DNA of 64,000 nt. Origin: CAWFPR01 sp963817635 (GTDB lineage Bacteria; Acidobacteriota; Vicinamibacteria; Vicinamibacterales; 2-12-FULL-66-21). The stretch lies in the NCBI GenBank assembly GCA_963817635.1, contig CAWFPR010000024.1:310001-374000 (forward strand). Reading direction: 5' to 3'. The position numbers and the translations under genes are program-made. This document shows positions 19,898 through 28,784 of the stretch, one piece after another. Each line of letters opens with the position of its first letter. The first letter of the stretch is position 1. The notes beneath the pieces are model-generated. The model ran no database searches, was not told the DNA's origin, and worked only from the letters and a program-made list of their open reading frames with translations.

Positions 19898-21157
19898 TCA
19901 GCTTACTACAGCGTTACGGAGGAGATCCGCATACAGGTCGAGCGTCGCCGCGCCGGTGACCGTCCAGCTGAATTCCCGCTCGACGATCCGGCGTCCGGCG
20001 TCGCCCATCGCCGGCAGGCGCGCGGTGTTCGCGAGCGCGCCGCTGATGGCGGCCGCGAGCGCGGACGGATCGCCCGGCGGCACGAGCCAGCCGTTGACGC
20101 CGTCCCTGACCTTGTCGGGCAGTCCACCCGCGCGCGTCGCCACGACGGCGCGGTGGTGCGCCATGGCCTCGAGCGTCACGATCGAACTGCCTTCGTACAA
20201 CGTCGGATGCACGAAGAGCGACGCCGCTTCGTACCAGGCGTGCAGTTCAGCATCCGGCAGCCGTCCGGCGAGCACGACGTCATCCTGGAGGCCCGCGGCC
20301 GCAATCGCAGCGGCCAGCCGCGAGCGGAACGGTCCGTCCCCGACGTGCACCCACTTCCAGCGTCCCTCGGCAATCGGACCGGAATGGTCCTTCAGCGCGG
20401 CGAGCGCCGCCGCCAGGACGTCATAGCCCTTGTTCTGTTCGATCCGGCTCACGGTCAGCAGCACGACGTCGTCCGGCGCGAGGCCGGCCGCAGCGCGCAC
20501 CCGCCGCCCGTCAGCGGCGGTGGCCAGCGCGTCCACGACCGTCAGGTCCAGCGCGTTCGGAATCACCCGGATGCGATCGGCGGGCAGGCCAAGGTGGGTG
20601 CGGACGGCCGGTTCGAGCGCGCGATCGGTCGCGATCACCGCGTCGGCCGCGCGCGCGCAGGCGATGACGGCCTTCCTGAGGGGCAGGTACGCCGCGCGTT
20701 TGAGCCGCGCGCGAGCCGGATCGGTCGCGCCGAATTCCTCGAGCCCCTGCGGATTCAGGACGAGCGGCGCCCGCGCCATCGTGCGGCGGCGCGCGTAGCC
20801 GAGCACGCTCGCTCCGAAACCGTGGACGAGATCGATCTGACCCCGTTCGACCAGGTTCCAGGCGGCCTTGCCGGCGCGCTCGCCGAAGAGCGGGTACGCC
20901 GTGCTTCGATCGATCACCGTGGTGCCGCGGCGTCCGGCGAAGGGGAACGTCCGATAGGGGACGAAGAGCGAGGCGACCCCGGAGGCAATCGCGTCCGGCG
21001 CGGCGGGCCTGGCCGGGGGCCGAGTCACGAGCGTCACTTCGACGCCGGCGCCGGCGAGGTAGCGGACGAGATCGTAGACACTGCGCTCGAGGCCGCCAAG
21101 CCCGTGCAGCGGGAACACCGAGCGCGCGACGACAGCCACGCGGAGGGGAGATGTCAT
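19898..21157 (-). CDS. GT4-family glycosyltransferase
   Basis: A 419-aa GT-B fold enzyme. The N-terminal domain starts 'LRVAVVARSVFPLHGLGGLE' with the glycine-rich acceptor loop. The C-terminal domain has 'VLLTVSRIEQNKGYDVLAAA' and the nucleotide-sugar site 'LFVHPTLYEGSSIVTLEAMA', with the E(x7)E pattern of GT4. It would add a sugar from a nucleotide donor to a growing glycan on the cytoplasmic face. The ATG at 21157 overlaps the stop of the upstream GT4 gene (ATGA). The substrate is not predictable from sequence. Confidence 0.88.
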   Translation of the reverse strand: MTSPLRVAVVARSVFPLHGLGGLERSVYDLVRYLAGAGVEVTLVTRPPARPAAPDAIASGVASLFVPYRTFPFAGRRGTTVIDRSTAYPLFGERAGKAAWNLVERGQIDLVHGFGASVLGYARRRTMARAPLVLNPQGLEEFGATDPARARLKRAAYLPLRKAVIACARAADAVIATDRALEPAVRTHLGLPADRIRVIPNALDLTVVDALATAADGRRVRAAAGLAPDDVVLLTVSRIEQNKGYDVLAAALAALKDHSGPIAEGRWKWVHVGDGPFRSRLAAAIAAAGLQDDVVLAGRLPDAELHAWYEAASLFVHPTLYEGSSIVTLEAMAHHRAVVATRAGGLPDKVRDGVNGWLVPPGDPSALAAAISGALANTARLPAMGDAGRRIVEREFSWTVTGAATLDLYADLLRNAVVS

Positions 21158-22425
21158 CCGCGCCTCTCGCGCACGAGGGCCGAATACACCTGTTCGACGC
21201 GCGCCACGACACCGTGACTGTCGAAGTGCACCTCGGCGTGCGCCTGCGCCGCGCGGCCGAGCCGCTCCCTGAGCGCGGCATCCGCGCGGAGGCGCCGCAC
21301 GTCGTGCGAGAGGCCCTCCGGCGTATCCGACAACAGCCCGGTGCGCTCGTGCTCGATGATGTCCGGTGTGCCGCCCGTGTTCATGGCCGCGATCGGGATG
21401 CCGAGCGCGCTCGCTTCCAGGAGCACGCGGCTCAACGACTCGGGCCCGCGCGATGGAAAAATCAGCATCGAGGCGTGCGCCAGCCAGGCTGTCGCCGCGT
21501 CGCGATCGACCCAGCCGACCAGCCGCACGTCGCGGCCCGAGCGCGCGGCCGCCGCCGCGATGGCCTCGCGATCGGGGCCGTCGCCCGCGACGACGAGCGG
21601 CCAGTCGAGCCCCGCGTGTTCCGACACGCTGACCAGGTGGGTGGTGCCCTTGTTCGGAGCGAGCTTGCCGAGATAGAGCGCGTAGGGACCCTCGAGCCGG
21701 CGCGGCGCGGCGGCGGCTCGCTCGCGCAACGCCGCGATGTCGACCGGGTTGGGGATGACCTCGATGCTGCGGTTCGCGAGCTCGGGCGCCCGCGCGCGCA
21801 GGTCGGCCGCGATGGTCGAGCTGACCGCGATCACCCGGTCCGCGTCGGCGAGCCCGCGCCGCTTGCGCGCGAGGTTGCCGCGCATGTACGGAATCATCGG
21901 CAGCGCGAACGGCCACAACGCACCGCCGCGCGGCCGGATGCACTGCGTCATCGTGCCTGCCGAACAGCCCGGGCAGAGCGCCGAGCCGTCGCGGGTGTGG
22001 ATCAGATCGGACCAGTAGCAGACGGGCCAGTAGTCGCGGACGGTGGCGACCGACGGGATGCCGCTGCGGCGTGCCGCGGCGACCGCCGGGACCGTCGTCA
22101 ATACGTGCTGGCCGTGGATGACGTCGATGTGGTTGCGCCTGATGACCGTGGACAGGTACTCCGCCAGCGCGGCGTACAGGCGCTCGTTCTTGAAGTAGTT
22201 CCGGACGAAGGGAATCGACGGCGCGGCCGCTCCGAATTCCAGGACCGTGAAGCCGTCGTACGCGCGTGTGCGTTCACCGGCCGCGCGGCCGGGCCTTGGC
22301 TGGACGATCGTCACCGCGTGGCCGCGCGTTCGCAGTCCACGGGCGAGTTCGTACGTGCTCCAGCCGCTGCCGCCGCAGCGCGGCGGGAACGCATCGGTCG
22401 CCAGGAGAATGCTGAGTGGATTCAC
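21154..22425 (-). CDS. GT4-family glycosyltransferase
   Basis: About 423 aa with start GTG 22425, which overlaps the previous stop (GTGA). The N-terminal domain is 'SILLATDAFPPRCGGSGWST', with 'VIHGQHVLTTVPAV' and an unusual Cys-containing stretch 'RDGSALCPGCSAGTMTQC' in the loop where some GT4 proteins of this type carry cysteines. The C-terminal domain has 'YALYLGKLAPNKGTTHLV' and 'IFPSRGPESLSRVLLEASAL', the E(x7)E region. It belongs to the same coupled operon as its neighbours, so it probably adds a residue of the same glycan. The Cys cluster might bind a metal; this is only a guess. Confidence 0.87.
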   Translation of the reverse strand: MNPLSILLATDAFPPRCGGSGWSTYELARGLRTRGHAVTIVQPRPGRAAGERTRAYDGFTVLEFGAAAPSIPFVRNYFKNERLYAALAEYLSTVIRRNHIDVIHGQHVLTTVPAVAAARRSGIPSVATVRDYWPVCYWSDLIHTRDGSALCPGCSAGTMTQCIRPRGGALWPFALPMIPYMRGNLARKRRGLADADRVIAVSSTIAADLRARAPELANRSIEVIPNPVDIAALRERAAAAPRRLEGPYALYLGKLAPNKGTTHLVSVSEHAGLDWPLVVAGDGPDREAIAAAAARSGRDVRLVGWVDRDAATAWLAHASMLIFPSRGPESLSRVLLEASALGIPIAAMNTGGTPDIIEHERTGLLSDTPEGLSHDVRRLRADAALRERLGRAAQAHAEVHFDSHGVVARVEQVYSALVRERRG

Positions 22426-23576
22426 GGGGCTACGGATCTGCCGTGGGTGCGGCGAATCGCCGCCTCGAGCTTCGCGCAGTGCGCCTTCCAACTGTACTCG
22501 CGGACGGCTCGATCGCGGGCGGCCGCGCCGCCCTCCTGACGCGCCGCCGGGACGCTCAGCCGCTCCAGAGCGTCCGCCAGGGCCCCGGGCGCATCGGGAT
22601 CGTAGAGCCAGCCCTCGCGCGCGTGTTCCACGAGATCCGGCAACCGCGCGATTCGGGGCGCGACGACCGGCAGGCCGGCGGCCATGTACTCGAAAATCTT
22701 CAGCGGCGACCAGTAGAAGCCGAGCGCCAGCGGCGCATGTTCCGCTAGATCGAACGGCGCTACGCCGATGTCCGCGGCCGCAAGGCACGCCGGCATGCGG
22801 TCGTGCGGGATGGCACCCGTGAACACGACCCCTTCGAGGCCGTGCGCCGCGGCGCGTACGGCAGGGAGCTCAGGGCCGTCGCCGATGAAGACCGCGCCGA
22901 CGTCGCGGCGGCCGCGCTGGCGCAGTTCCCTGATCGCGTGCGCCAGGTGAATCGCCCCGTGCCAGCTCCTGAACGCGCCGGCGAAGACCGCCAGCGTGCC
23001 TTCCGGCCGCGTGAAAGGCAGGGCGCCGGCTGCGCCGGGGTGGAACCGGTCGGTGTCCGCACCCCATTCGAGTTCGACGATCTTCGCCGGTGGCGTGTCG
23101 CCCGGAAGGATGGCGGCGCTCGGTGTCACGATCAGATCGGCGCGGCGGCAGATCCGCTCGCGCCAGCGACGCATCGGCCGGACGATGAGGACCGTGTCGA
23201 GCCGGGCCTTGCCCGACCCGGGGTAGTCGATGACCGGTGCGTTGACCTCGAGCACGGCCGTGGCGCCGATTGCGTTGGCCGCCGAAATGCCCTCTCCCCC
23301 GAAGTTGTAGTACCGCTCGATGACGGCGTCGGGCTGGATGGCCCGTGCCAGCGCCGTCACGGCGCGGGTCCGCGCCCACCGCAGCTGCTTCGCGCCGAGC
23401 GGCGGCGGCATGGCGAGCCATCGCACCGGACCGTCGGGAAGCCTCTCGCCAGGGGTGACGAGCGCGTGTACCTCGTGGCCGAGCGCCGCCAGTCCGTCGG
23501 CGACGGCCGTGACGTGCACCGATCCCCCCGTGGTTCCAGGTACCGTCTGATCGATCGCGCAGTAGAGGATCTTCAC
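22422..23576 (-). CDS. GT4-family glycosyltransferase
   Basis: About 384 aa from GTG 23576 (GTGA overlap with the methyltransferase stop). N-terminal 'KILYCAIDQTVPGTTGGSVH' is the acceptor-side glycine loop. The C-terminal domain has 'LAVFAGAFRSWHGAIHLAHA' and 'YWSPLKIFEYMAAGLPVVAP', the donor-binding region. It also carries 'ERYYNFGGEGISAANA', seen in relatives that use a helical insert before the linker. Translationally coupled on both sides. Predicted cytoplasmic enzyme of surface-glycan assembly; sugar specificity unknown. Confidence 0.87.
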   Translation of the reverse strand: MKILYCAIDQTVPGTTGGSVHVTAVADGLAALGHEVHALVTPGERLPDGPVRWLAMPPPLGAKQLRWARTRAVTALARAIQPDAVIERYYNFGGEGISAANAIGATAVLEVNAPVIDYPGSGKARLDTVLIVRPMRRWRERICRRADLIVTPSAAILPGDTPPAKIVELEWGADTDRFHPGAAGALPFTRPEGTLAVFAGAFRSWHGAIHLAHAIRELRQRGRRDVGAVFIGDGPELPAVRAAAHGLEGVVFTGAIPHDRMPACLAAADIGVAPFDLAEHAPLALGFYWSPLKIFEYMAAGLPVVAPRIARLPDLVEHAREGWLYDPDAPGALADALERLSVPAARQEGGAAARDRAVREYSWKAHCAKLEAAIRRTHGRSVAP

Positions 23577-24634
23577 GATTCCTTGACGAGCAGCGCGAAG
23601 AACGGCCCCGAGCGGATGCGGCCGAAGAGCAGGAGGTCGAGCTTCATCGCGAAGGACAGCCCCCGCAGCGCCGCGTAGGTCGCGGGGCTCTTCGCGATCT
23701 GCTGTTTGGCGGCGGTCCGCGCCTCGCGTATCGCCTCCGCGTGCACGTCGGGCGCCGCGCGCCCGCCAGCCTCCAGGCGCCGGGCTGCCTTGCGCGCCAT
23801 CGCGCGTTCGGCCATCCGGACGAGGATGTTCTCGACGAACCCGCCGACGATTGGCGTGTAGTACCGGATCCGGGCGATCCGGAATCCGGCATCCCGCGCG
23901 ACCTGCTCGAGTTCGGGAATGTCGCGCAGCGGGTTCAGGTGATCCGACTTGCGCAGGTGCTCCTGCCGGAGGTCTACGAGACCGGCGCGGTCGAGCTGCC
24001 TGGCCAGTGCGTTGATCCAGCGCAGGCCCACGGCGATGCGCGCGTTCTTGCGGACGTGCGTATATACGAAGAGCGCGCCGCCGGGCGCGAGGACGCGCGA
24101 GGCCTCGGCAAGCATGCCGCGCAACGCCTCGGGTGACAGGTGTTCGAGCACGTCGAGCGAGAACGCTTTCGTGAACGTCCCGTCGCCGAACGGCAGGCGC
24201 CGCAGGTCGCCGATCAGCAGGTCGACGTCTTGCCTCGCTTCCCGGGAAAAGAAGGGCGCGATGTCGATCCCTGTCAGCCGCGCGCCCCAGTCGCGGTTCC
24301 ACAGGAGCGTCCGTCCGCTGCCGCATCCGAGATCGACGACCCGATCCGACGCCGCCGGGGCCAGGAACGCCCGCAGCATGTCGTTGCGGATCCGCGATCC
24401 CAGCAGCGGCGGCGACAGACGCTCGTGACGCGCGTCGGTGTGCAGCGACTCGTCCAGGTACTTCGTCTGCTCGTCGAACGCGTCGCGCGGCCGGAGATCG
24501 AGAAAGTCGGGCGATAGGTCCGGATACGCGCGGCGGCATCCCGTGCAGACGAGCGACGCGCCGTCCCCTTCGGCGCGAAGGGAAGCGCGGCAGTCGGGAC
24601 AGCGAACGAGCGAGAGCAGGTCGGTGGAGATCAT
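23573..24634 (-). CDS. SAM-dependent methyltransferase with N-terminal zinc ribbon
   Basis: A 353-aa protein. Residues 11-40 hold a Trm112-like ribbon with two Cys pairs ('VRCPDCRASL', 'VCTGCRRAY'). The class I methyltransferase core has motif I 'VVDLGCGSGRTLL' and motif IV 'KAFSLDVLEHLSPEAL'. Such proteins are common in glycan clusters, where they methylate sugars or act as part of chain-length control. The target here is unknown. ATG 24634 overlaps the stop of the following GT4 gene (ATGA), and its own stop overlaps the next GTG, placing it firmly in the operon. Confidence 0.85.
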   Translation of the reverse strand: MISTDLLSLVRCPDCRASLRAEGDGASLVCTGCRRAYPDLSPDFLDLRPRDAFDEQTKYLDESLHTDARHERLSPPLLGSRIRNDMLRAFLAPAASDRVVDLGCGSGRTLLWNRDWGARLTGIDIAPFFSREARQDVDLLIGDLRRLPFGDGTFTKAFSLDVLEHLSPEALRGMLAEASRVLAPGGALFVYTHVRKNARIAVGLRWINALARQLDRAGLVDLRQEHLRKSDHLNPLRDIPELEQVARDAGFRIARIRYYTPIVGGFVENILVRMAERAMARKAARRLEAGGRAAPDVHAEAIREARTAAKQQIAKSPATYAALRGLSFAMKLDLLLFGRIRSGPFFALLVKES

Positions 24635-25818
24635 CGTCTTGCGGTCGTGACCGTCTTGAAGAGCGCTTCGAGGCGCTCCGCCCTTCGGTCCCAGCCATAT
24701 GCCGGGACGGCCTGTGCCGCCGCGGCGGCCAGGCGCCGGGCGGCCTGGCGATCCGACAGGAGCGAGCGGATCGCGTCGCCGAGCGCCCGCGCATCGCCGG
24801 GCGCGACCAGCCGTGCGTCCACGCCGTCGTGGAGGACCTCGCGAATCGCCGGCAGGTCCGACGCGACGATCGGCCGGCCGGCCGCCATGTACTCGAACAG
24901 CTTCAACGGCGACGTGAACCGCGTCGAGATGGCCGACGCCTGGTTCGGGAGCACAAGCACAGACGCCTGACGCAGCAATTCCGGCACGCGCGCCGGTTCG
25001 ACGAGTCCGGTGAACGTCACGCGGTCCTCGAGACCCAGGTCCACGGCGCGGGCCTTCGTACGCGCCAGATCCGGCTCGGCGGCGTGTCCGCCGACGATCA
25101 ACCCGCGCGCCTCGGGCACGCCGGCGAGCGCATCGAGCAGCACGTCCACACCTTTCCAGGCGTAGAGGTGGCCCGCGTACGCGACGATGTTGCCCGCTGG
25201 CGGCTCGACATCGATGTCCCCCGGCTGCAACCGCACGCCATCGGGAATCACCGCCAGCCGGCGGCGCCTGCCGAAGCGATCCGTCAACGCCCCGGCGAGC
25301 CCCACCGTAATCGTGACATAGCCGTCAGCCGCCTGCCACACGCGACGCTCGCGCGCCGCCAGGCGCTTCACCTTTGCGGGAGACGGCGGCAGCGCGGTGG
25401 CGACCAGTTCGGGCAGCGCGGCAGAAACGTCAGGGGCGTAGCCGTGCGACTCGTACACGATCGGCGCGCGCACCGCGTGCGGCACCCGGACGAGGAGGGA
25501 CGCGAGGCCGAGATCGCGCGTCATGATCAGATCTGTCCGGCTCCGTCCCAGCACCCGGCCGATCGCGAAAGCGAGGTAGCCGAAGCGGCGCGCCGCTGCG
25601 GGGCCGGCGACCGGCGCGCGCTCGATGCGGAGGCCCGCGTGAGGGGGGCGGCCGTAGTAGGCGAACGGATCACGGGCGGGCGAGTGGGTGTCCGGCCGCA
25701 CGGCGAGGACGACCTCGTGACCCCGCTCCGCCAGGGCCCAGCACGTCTCCATTGTCTGGATGCCGTTGGCGCGCTCGAGAGGAAAGCGGATGTCGGCGAA
25801 ATAGAGGATGCGCATCAT
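24631..25818 (-). CDS. GT4-family glycosyltransferase
   Basis: About 395 aa. It starts 'MMRILYFADIRFPLERANGI' with two possible ATGs (25818 and 25815); the first overlaps the upstream stop in an ATGA. The donor domain has 'NIVAYAGHLYAWKGVDVLLD' and 'FTSPLKLFEYMAAGRPIVAS', the typical GT4 signature. 'NGIQTMETCWALAERGHEV' near the N-terminus matches relatives acting early in polysaccharide assembly. Role: cytoplasmic sugar transfer in the same pathway as the neighbours; donor and acceptor unknown. Confidence 0.88.
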   Translation of the reverse strand: MMRILYFADIRFPLERANGIQTMETCWALAERGHEVVLAVRPDTHSPARDPFAYYGRPPHAGLRIERAPVAGPAAARRFGYLAFAIGRVLGRSRTDLIMTRDLGLASLLVRVPHAVRAPIVYESHGYAPDVSAALPELVATALPPSPAKVKRLAARERRVWQAADGYVTITVGLAGALTDRFGRRRRLAVIPDGVRLQPGDIDVEPPAGNIVAYAGHLYAWKGVDVLLDALAGVPEARGLIVGGHAAEPDLARTKARAVDLGLEDRVTFTGLVEPARVPELLRQASVLVLPNQASAISTRFTSPLKLFEYMAAGRPIVASDLPAIREVLHDGVDARLVAPGDARALGDAIRSLLSDRQAARRLAAAAAQAVPAYGWDRRAERLEALFKTVTTARR

Positions 25819-27152
25819 CGCACGTCGCGCCGGAACGCCGCGCGGCCGACGAGGCTGAAGTTCTGTGGACTGAGACCGGCATGCCAGCATCGCGCAATCT
25901 CGTTGTCCGACCAGTCCCACAGCCGCTGGTGAGCCCGGTCCACATCGCGCGGGTCCACGTTCCACTGCCCGTTCGGATAGCAGAAGGCCCCAAGGGCCGC
26001 CACCGTCACCGACCAGACCAGCGCCGTCCCGACGAGCGCCGCCGCGACCCCGCCGCGCAGGCGCGAGGCGCCGTCGGCGGCCAGCGGCACGAGCAGAGGA
26101 AGCACGTCGAGCATGTAGCGGGGTCCGTAGGTGTGGCCGCCCCACCAGACGACATAGCTGGCGTAGAACGCGTACTGGGCGGCCGCGGCGAGCGCGCACC
26201 AGCGCAGCGAGGATCGCCACCCGCCGGGACGCATCCCCGGCAGTCCGAGGACGGCGACCGCGACGACCGGGCTGAACACGAACAGGCCGCGCGAGGGCGA
26301 CACGAGGAGACCCGCGAATCCGGCCGGCTGCCAGTGGAACGATCCGCTGCCGGTCGCGTGGACAGTCTGGTGCAGCGATTCGAGCAGGGGCGCCGCTCCG
26401 AGAATGGTGCCGAACCAGCGCACGTACGCCGCCATCAGCGCGAACGCGAACGCCGCGGCGATCGCCGACACGGCGAGGCCGCGCCGCCATCCGCCGAGGA
26501 CGAAGGCACCCGCCGCCATGATGACGACCGCCGGCGCGACCTGCGGCCGGGCGGCGACCGCCAGACCGAGCCCGATGCCGAGGGCAACGGCGCGACCGGC
26601 TGTCAGGGCGTTGTCGGGGCGCGCACAGGCATACACCGCGATCGCCAGGCCGAGCACGACCGTTTCGTGCGCCCACAGCGTCTGGCTGACCGTGCTCCAG
26701 AGGCCGGTGCCGAGCGCAAGCGCCGAGGCCAGGACGATCGCGCGGCGGAGCGGCAGCCGCTGGCGGGCGCTCAGGAACGCGACCGCGACCGCGAGCGCCG
26801 TGAGCAACGAGGCCGACACGGCCGATATGAGCGAAGGGCCCAGCGGCGCCCGGACGTCTACCAGGCCGAGCCGGTCGGCGGGCCAGAAGATGGCCGCGCC
26901 GAACAGCGCCGGCACCGGCGAATAGGCCGAGCGGTAGCGCCCGTCGCGCGCGAGTACGAATCCGGGCCGCTCGAGCAGTCCCGGCGCCGCGCCGACGGCG
27001 TAGTTGAGCGCCAGCGTGCCGTGTACGAGCAGCTCGCGCGCGGCGAGCTTCGTCGGCTGCGAGTCGTAGCTGCCGATCTCCCGGCCGTTCGCGTTGTACA
27101 CGACGAACGCGGCCACGAACACCGCCCCGGCCCACTTCGCGTCACGCGTCAT
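25815..27152 (-). CDS. Polytopic GT-C-like membrane protein
   Basis: About 445 aa with ten or more predicted membrane helices from 'AGAVFVAAFVVYNANGREI'. A first periplasmic loop has 'SYDSQPTKLAARELLVHG', and later segments are 'SPSRGLFVFSPVVAVAVLG' and 'WWGGHTYGPRYMLDVLPLL'. The last two match the other membrane proteins of this operon and link the family to GT-C enzymes. ATG 27152 overlaps the stop of the upstream paralogue (ATGA), and its stop overlaps the GT4 start. It lacks the extra C-terminal beta domain of the two paralogues at 14-18 kb. A function in moving sugars from polyprenyl donors is inferred. Confidence 0.7.
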   Translation of the reverse strand: MTRDAKWAGAVFVAAFVVYNANGREIGSYDSQPTKLAARELLVHGTLALNYAVGAAPGLLERPGFVLARDGRYRSAYSPVPALFGAAIFWPADRLGLVDVRAPLGPSLISAVSASLLTALAVAVAFLSARQRLPLRRAIVLASALALGTGLWSTVSQTLWAHETVVLGLAIAVYACARPDNALTAGRAVALGIGLGLAVAARPQVAPAVVIMAAGAFVLGGWRRGLAVSAIAAAFAFALMAAYVRWFGTILGAAPLLESLHQTVHATGSGSFHWQPAGFAGLLVSPSRGLFVFSPVVAVAVLGLPGMRPGGWRSSLRWCALAAAAQYAFYASYVVWWGGHTYGPRYMLDVLPLLVPLAADGASRLRGGVAAALVGTALVWSVTVAALGAFCYPNGQWNVDPRDVDRAHQRLWDWSDNEIARCWHAGLSPQNFSLVGRAAFRRDVR

Positions 27153-28594
27153 TGCCGCCCCGCGTGTTCGTCGTAGAACGACTGCCGGTCGAACAGGTAG
27201 CGGTAGGCGATACCCGGCAGCATCCGCGGCAGCGTCACGAACGCGTGGTAGGCGTTGCGCATCGGCTCCACGCGCTGACGGTCCATCAGGCGAAGCGCGA
27301 ACTGCGCCATGAGCGCGAGGTTCCACCAGACGCACGCCGCAATCATCACGGCCCCGATGCGGCGAGGCGTCGCCCGAAGCGCCGACCACAGTGCCGCCAG
27401 CCCGATCACCAGCAGGATCGTGACCGCGACGAAACGGCGCTGTCCGAACGCGCCGGCCACGGTCCAGGACTCGACGCTGCCGGCGACGTACGCCTGCGAC
27501 GCGATCATCAGCAGCGCCGACCAGGCCACGCGTCGCGCGTCGCCGGCACCGCGGACGGCGAGGATGAACAGTCCGGCAATGGCGAGCATCGCGAGCGGCG
27601 TCCAGACGAGAAACCCGTGCCCGGGAGAACCGAGGACCTGAAGCCCGTGCGGCGCATACCAGGTCATCTTTCGCGTCACATGCGCGGCCGGGCCCGGATA
27701 GCCGTTGAGCGCGTTGTAGGCGAGCAGTTGCGGTGCATAGCCGACCGCGAAGGCGACGCAGCCCGCGCCCGCCGCAATGACCTTTTGTCTGAGCCCTGCC
27801 CCCTGAGCCTTGCCCCCTGAGCCCTGAGCCCTGAGCCCTGAGCCCTGCCTCAGCGAGAGCGCCCAGTCGAAGGCCGGGCCGACGGCGAAGAACACGTCCT
27901 GCTCGCGGACCATCGCCATCAGGGCGGCCGACAGGCCGAGCCATACCAGCCCGCGCGTTGTCCACGATTCGCGGACGTGCAGCCACACGGTCACGAAGAG
28001 CGCCACCGCGAACGCCGAGCACGCGTGCGAGAAAGGTGGAGCCACGTACATGTAGAACAGGAGCGGCGTCCCGAGCCAGACGGCGGCAGCCGACAGGAGC
28101 GCGCCGTGCGGCCCGGTCACGCGGCGGGCGGCGCCTATCGACAGGAGGATCGCGAGGAACCCGTAGAACGCCGACCCGTAGGCGACCGCCGCGACGTACG
28201 GCTTCGCGTATCCGTCGGCGGCGATCTCGCGGCCCATCGCGCGCGCCGACCGCACGCCGAGATCCGCCACGGCGTAGAACGGCGCCCACAGCAGCGCGCA
28301 TCCCATCGTCGCGTAGTTGACGCGCCGGCCCGCGGCCGTTTCACGTTCGAGGAATGTCTCGTGAAACCCCGCCGACTGCGCGATGTCGTGGTCGTAGTAA
28401 TACTGATACTCGTTCTCGAACGAGACGTCGTGGTCGAACCAGAGCGATCGGAGATAGGAGAAGTACTCGACCTCGTCGGACGAATAGAGGCGTGCGGTGA
28501 CGGCGGGAAGCGATGCCGCGAACACCAGCGCGAGGACCAGAAGCTCGCGCGAAGAGACGCGGAAAAGAGTGGCGAATGTGCGGATCAATGGCAC
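27149..28594 (-). CDS. Polytopic GT-C-like membrane protein with heptamer-repeat insert
   Basis: First gene of the minus-strand glycan operon. GTG 28594 gives 'VPLIRTFATLFRVSSREL' before the first helix. A longer start (TTG 28714) would read through two hairpins and is less likely. About 482 aa with at least eleven helices, and the shared loop 'YFSYLRSLWFDHDVSFENEY'. Around codon 250 the cytoplasmic loop is made of Gly, Gln, Ser, Leu, Arg and Ala encoded by eight 7-bp repeats (27790-27845). Because 7 is not a multiple of 3, gain or loss of a unit would shift the frame and switch the gene off. Family assignment as for the neighbouring membrane proteins; catalytic residues not certain. Confidence 0.68.
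   Translation of the reverse strand: MPLIRTFATLFRVSSRELLVLALVFAASLPAVTARLYSSDEVEYFSYLRSLWFDHDVSFENEYQYYYDHDIAQSAGFHETFLERETAAGRRVNYATMGCALLWAPFYAVADLGVRSARAMGREIAADGYAKPYVAAVAYGSAFYGFLAILLSIGAARRVTGPHGALLSAAAVWLGTPLLFYMYVAPPFSHACSAFAVALFVTVWLHVRESWTTRGLVWLGLSAALMAMVREQDVFFAVGPAFDWALSLRQGSGLRAQGSGGKAQGAGLRQKVIAAGAGCVAFAVGYAPQLLAYNALNGYPGPAAHVTRKMTWYAPHGLQVLGSPGHGFLVWTPLAMLAIAGLFILAVRGAGDARRVAWSALLMIASQAYVAGSVESWTVAGAFGQRRFVAVTILLVIGLAALWSALRATPRRIGAVMIAACVWWNLALMAQFALRLMDRQRVEPMRNAYHAFVTLPRMLPGIAYRYLFDRQSFYDEHAGRQ
27790..27845. repeat. Eight tandem 7-bp repeats (TGAGCCC type) inside a coding region
   Basis: Units in order: TGAGCCC, TGCCCCC, TGAGCCT, TGCCCCC, then TGAGCCC four times. They lie inside the membrane-protein gene 27149-28594 (minus strand). 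The perfect run of four units is the part most prone to slippage. Confidence 0.85.
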
Positions 28595-28601
28595 TGAAAC
28601 T

Positions 28602-28644
28602 CTAGCGAGGCTGCGCCTCAGACCCTGCGGCTCCGCCTCGCTAG
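28602..28644. repeat. Inverted repeat CTAGCGAGGC / GCCTCGCTAG
   Basis: Perfect 10-bp arms (28602-28611 and 28635-28644) around a GC-rich loop of 23 bases, between the first glycan gene and the CPBP gene. It may be part of the glycan operon leader or a dispersed repeat. Confidence 0.7.
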
Positions 28645-28663
28645 CGGCATTGTTTACTATTTC

Positions 28664-28719
28664 GCCGCTTGACCGCCGAAAACTTGACTCGAGATCGAAG
28701 TTTTCGGCAGTCAAGCGGC
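28664..28719. repeat. 22-bp inverted repeat with 12-base loop
   Basis: Left arm 28664-28685 and right arm 28698-28719 pair at 21 of 22 positions (arms begin GCCGCTTGAC and end in GTCAAGCGGC). No T-run follows on either strand, so a simple terminator is not evident. It could be a cruciform, a repeat element or an attenuator for the operon reading left. Confidence 0.75.
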
Positions 28720-28784
28720 TGGCACGCCCGGCCCCGGGCGGACGCCGTCGTTCCTGAGCGCACGGCGGCTCGCGCCGTCGCCTG

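Noticed and set aside
28595..28714. Extended N-terminus of the first glycan membrane protein from TTG 28714
   Set aside because: The added 40 residues are encoded by two hairpin repeats and show no membrane or family pattern; GTG 28594 fits better.
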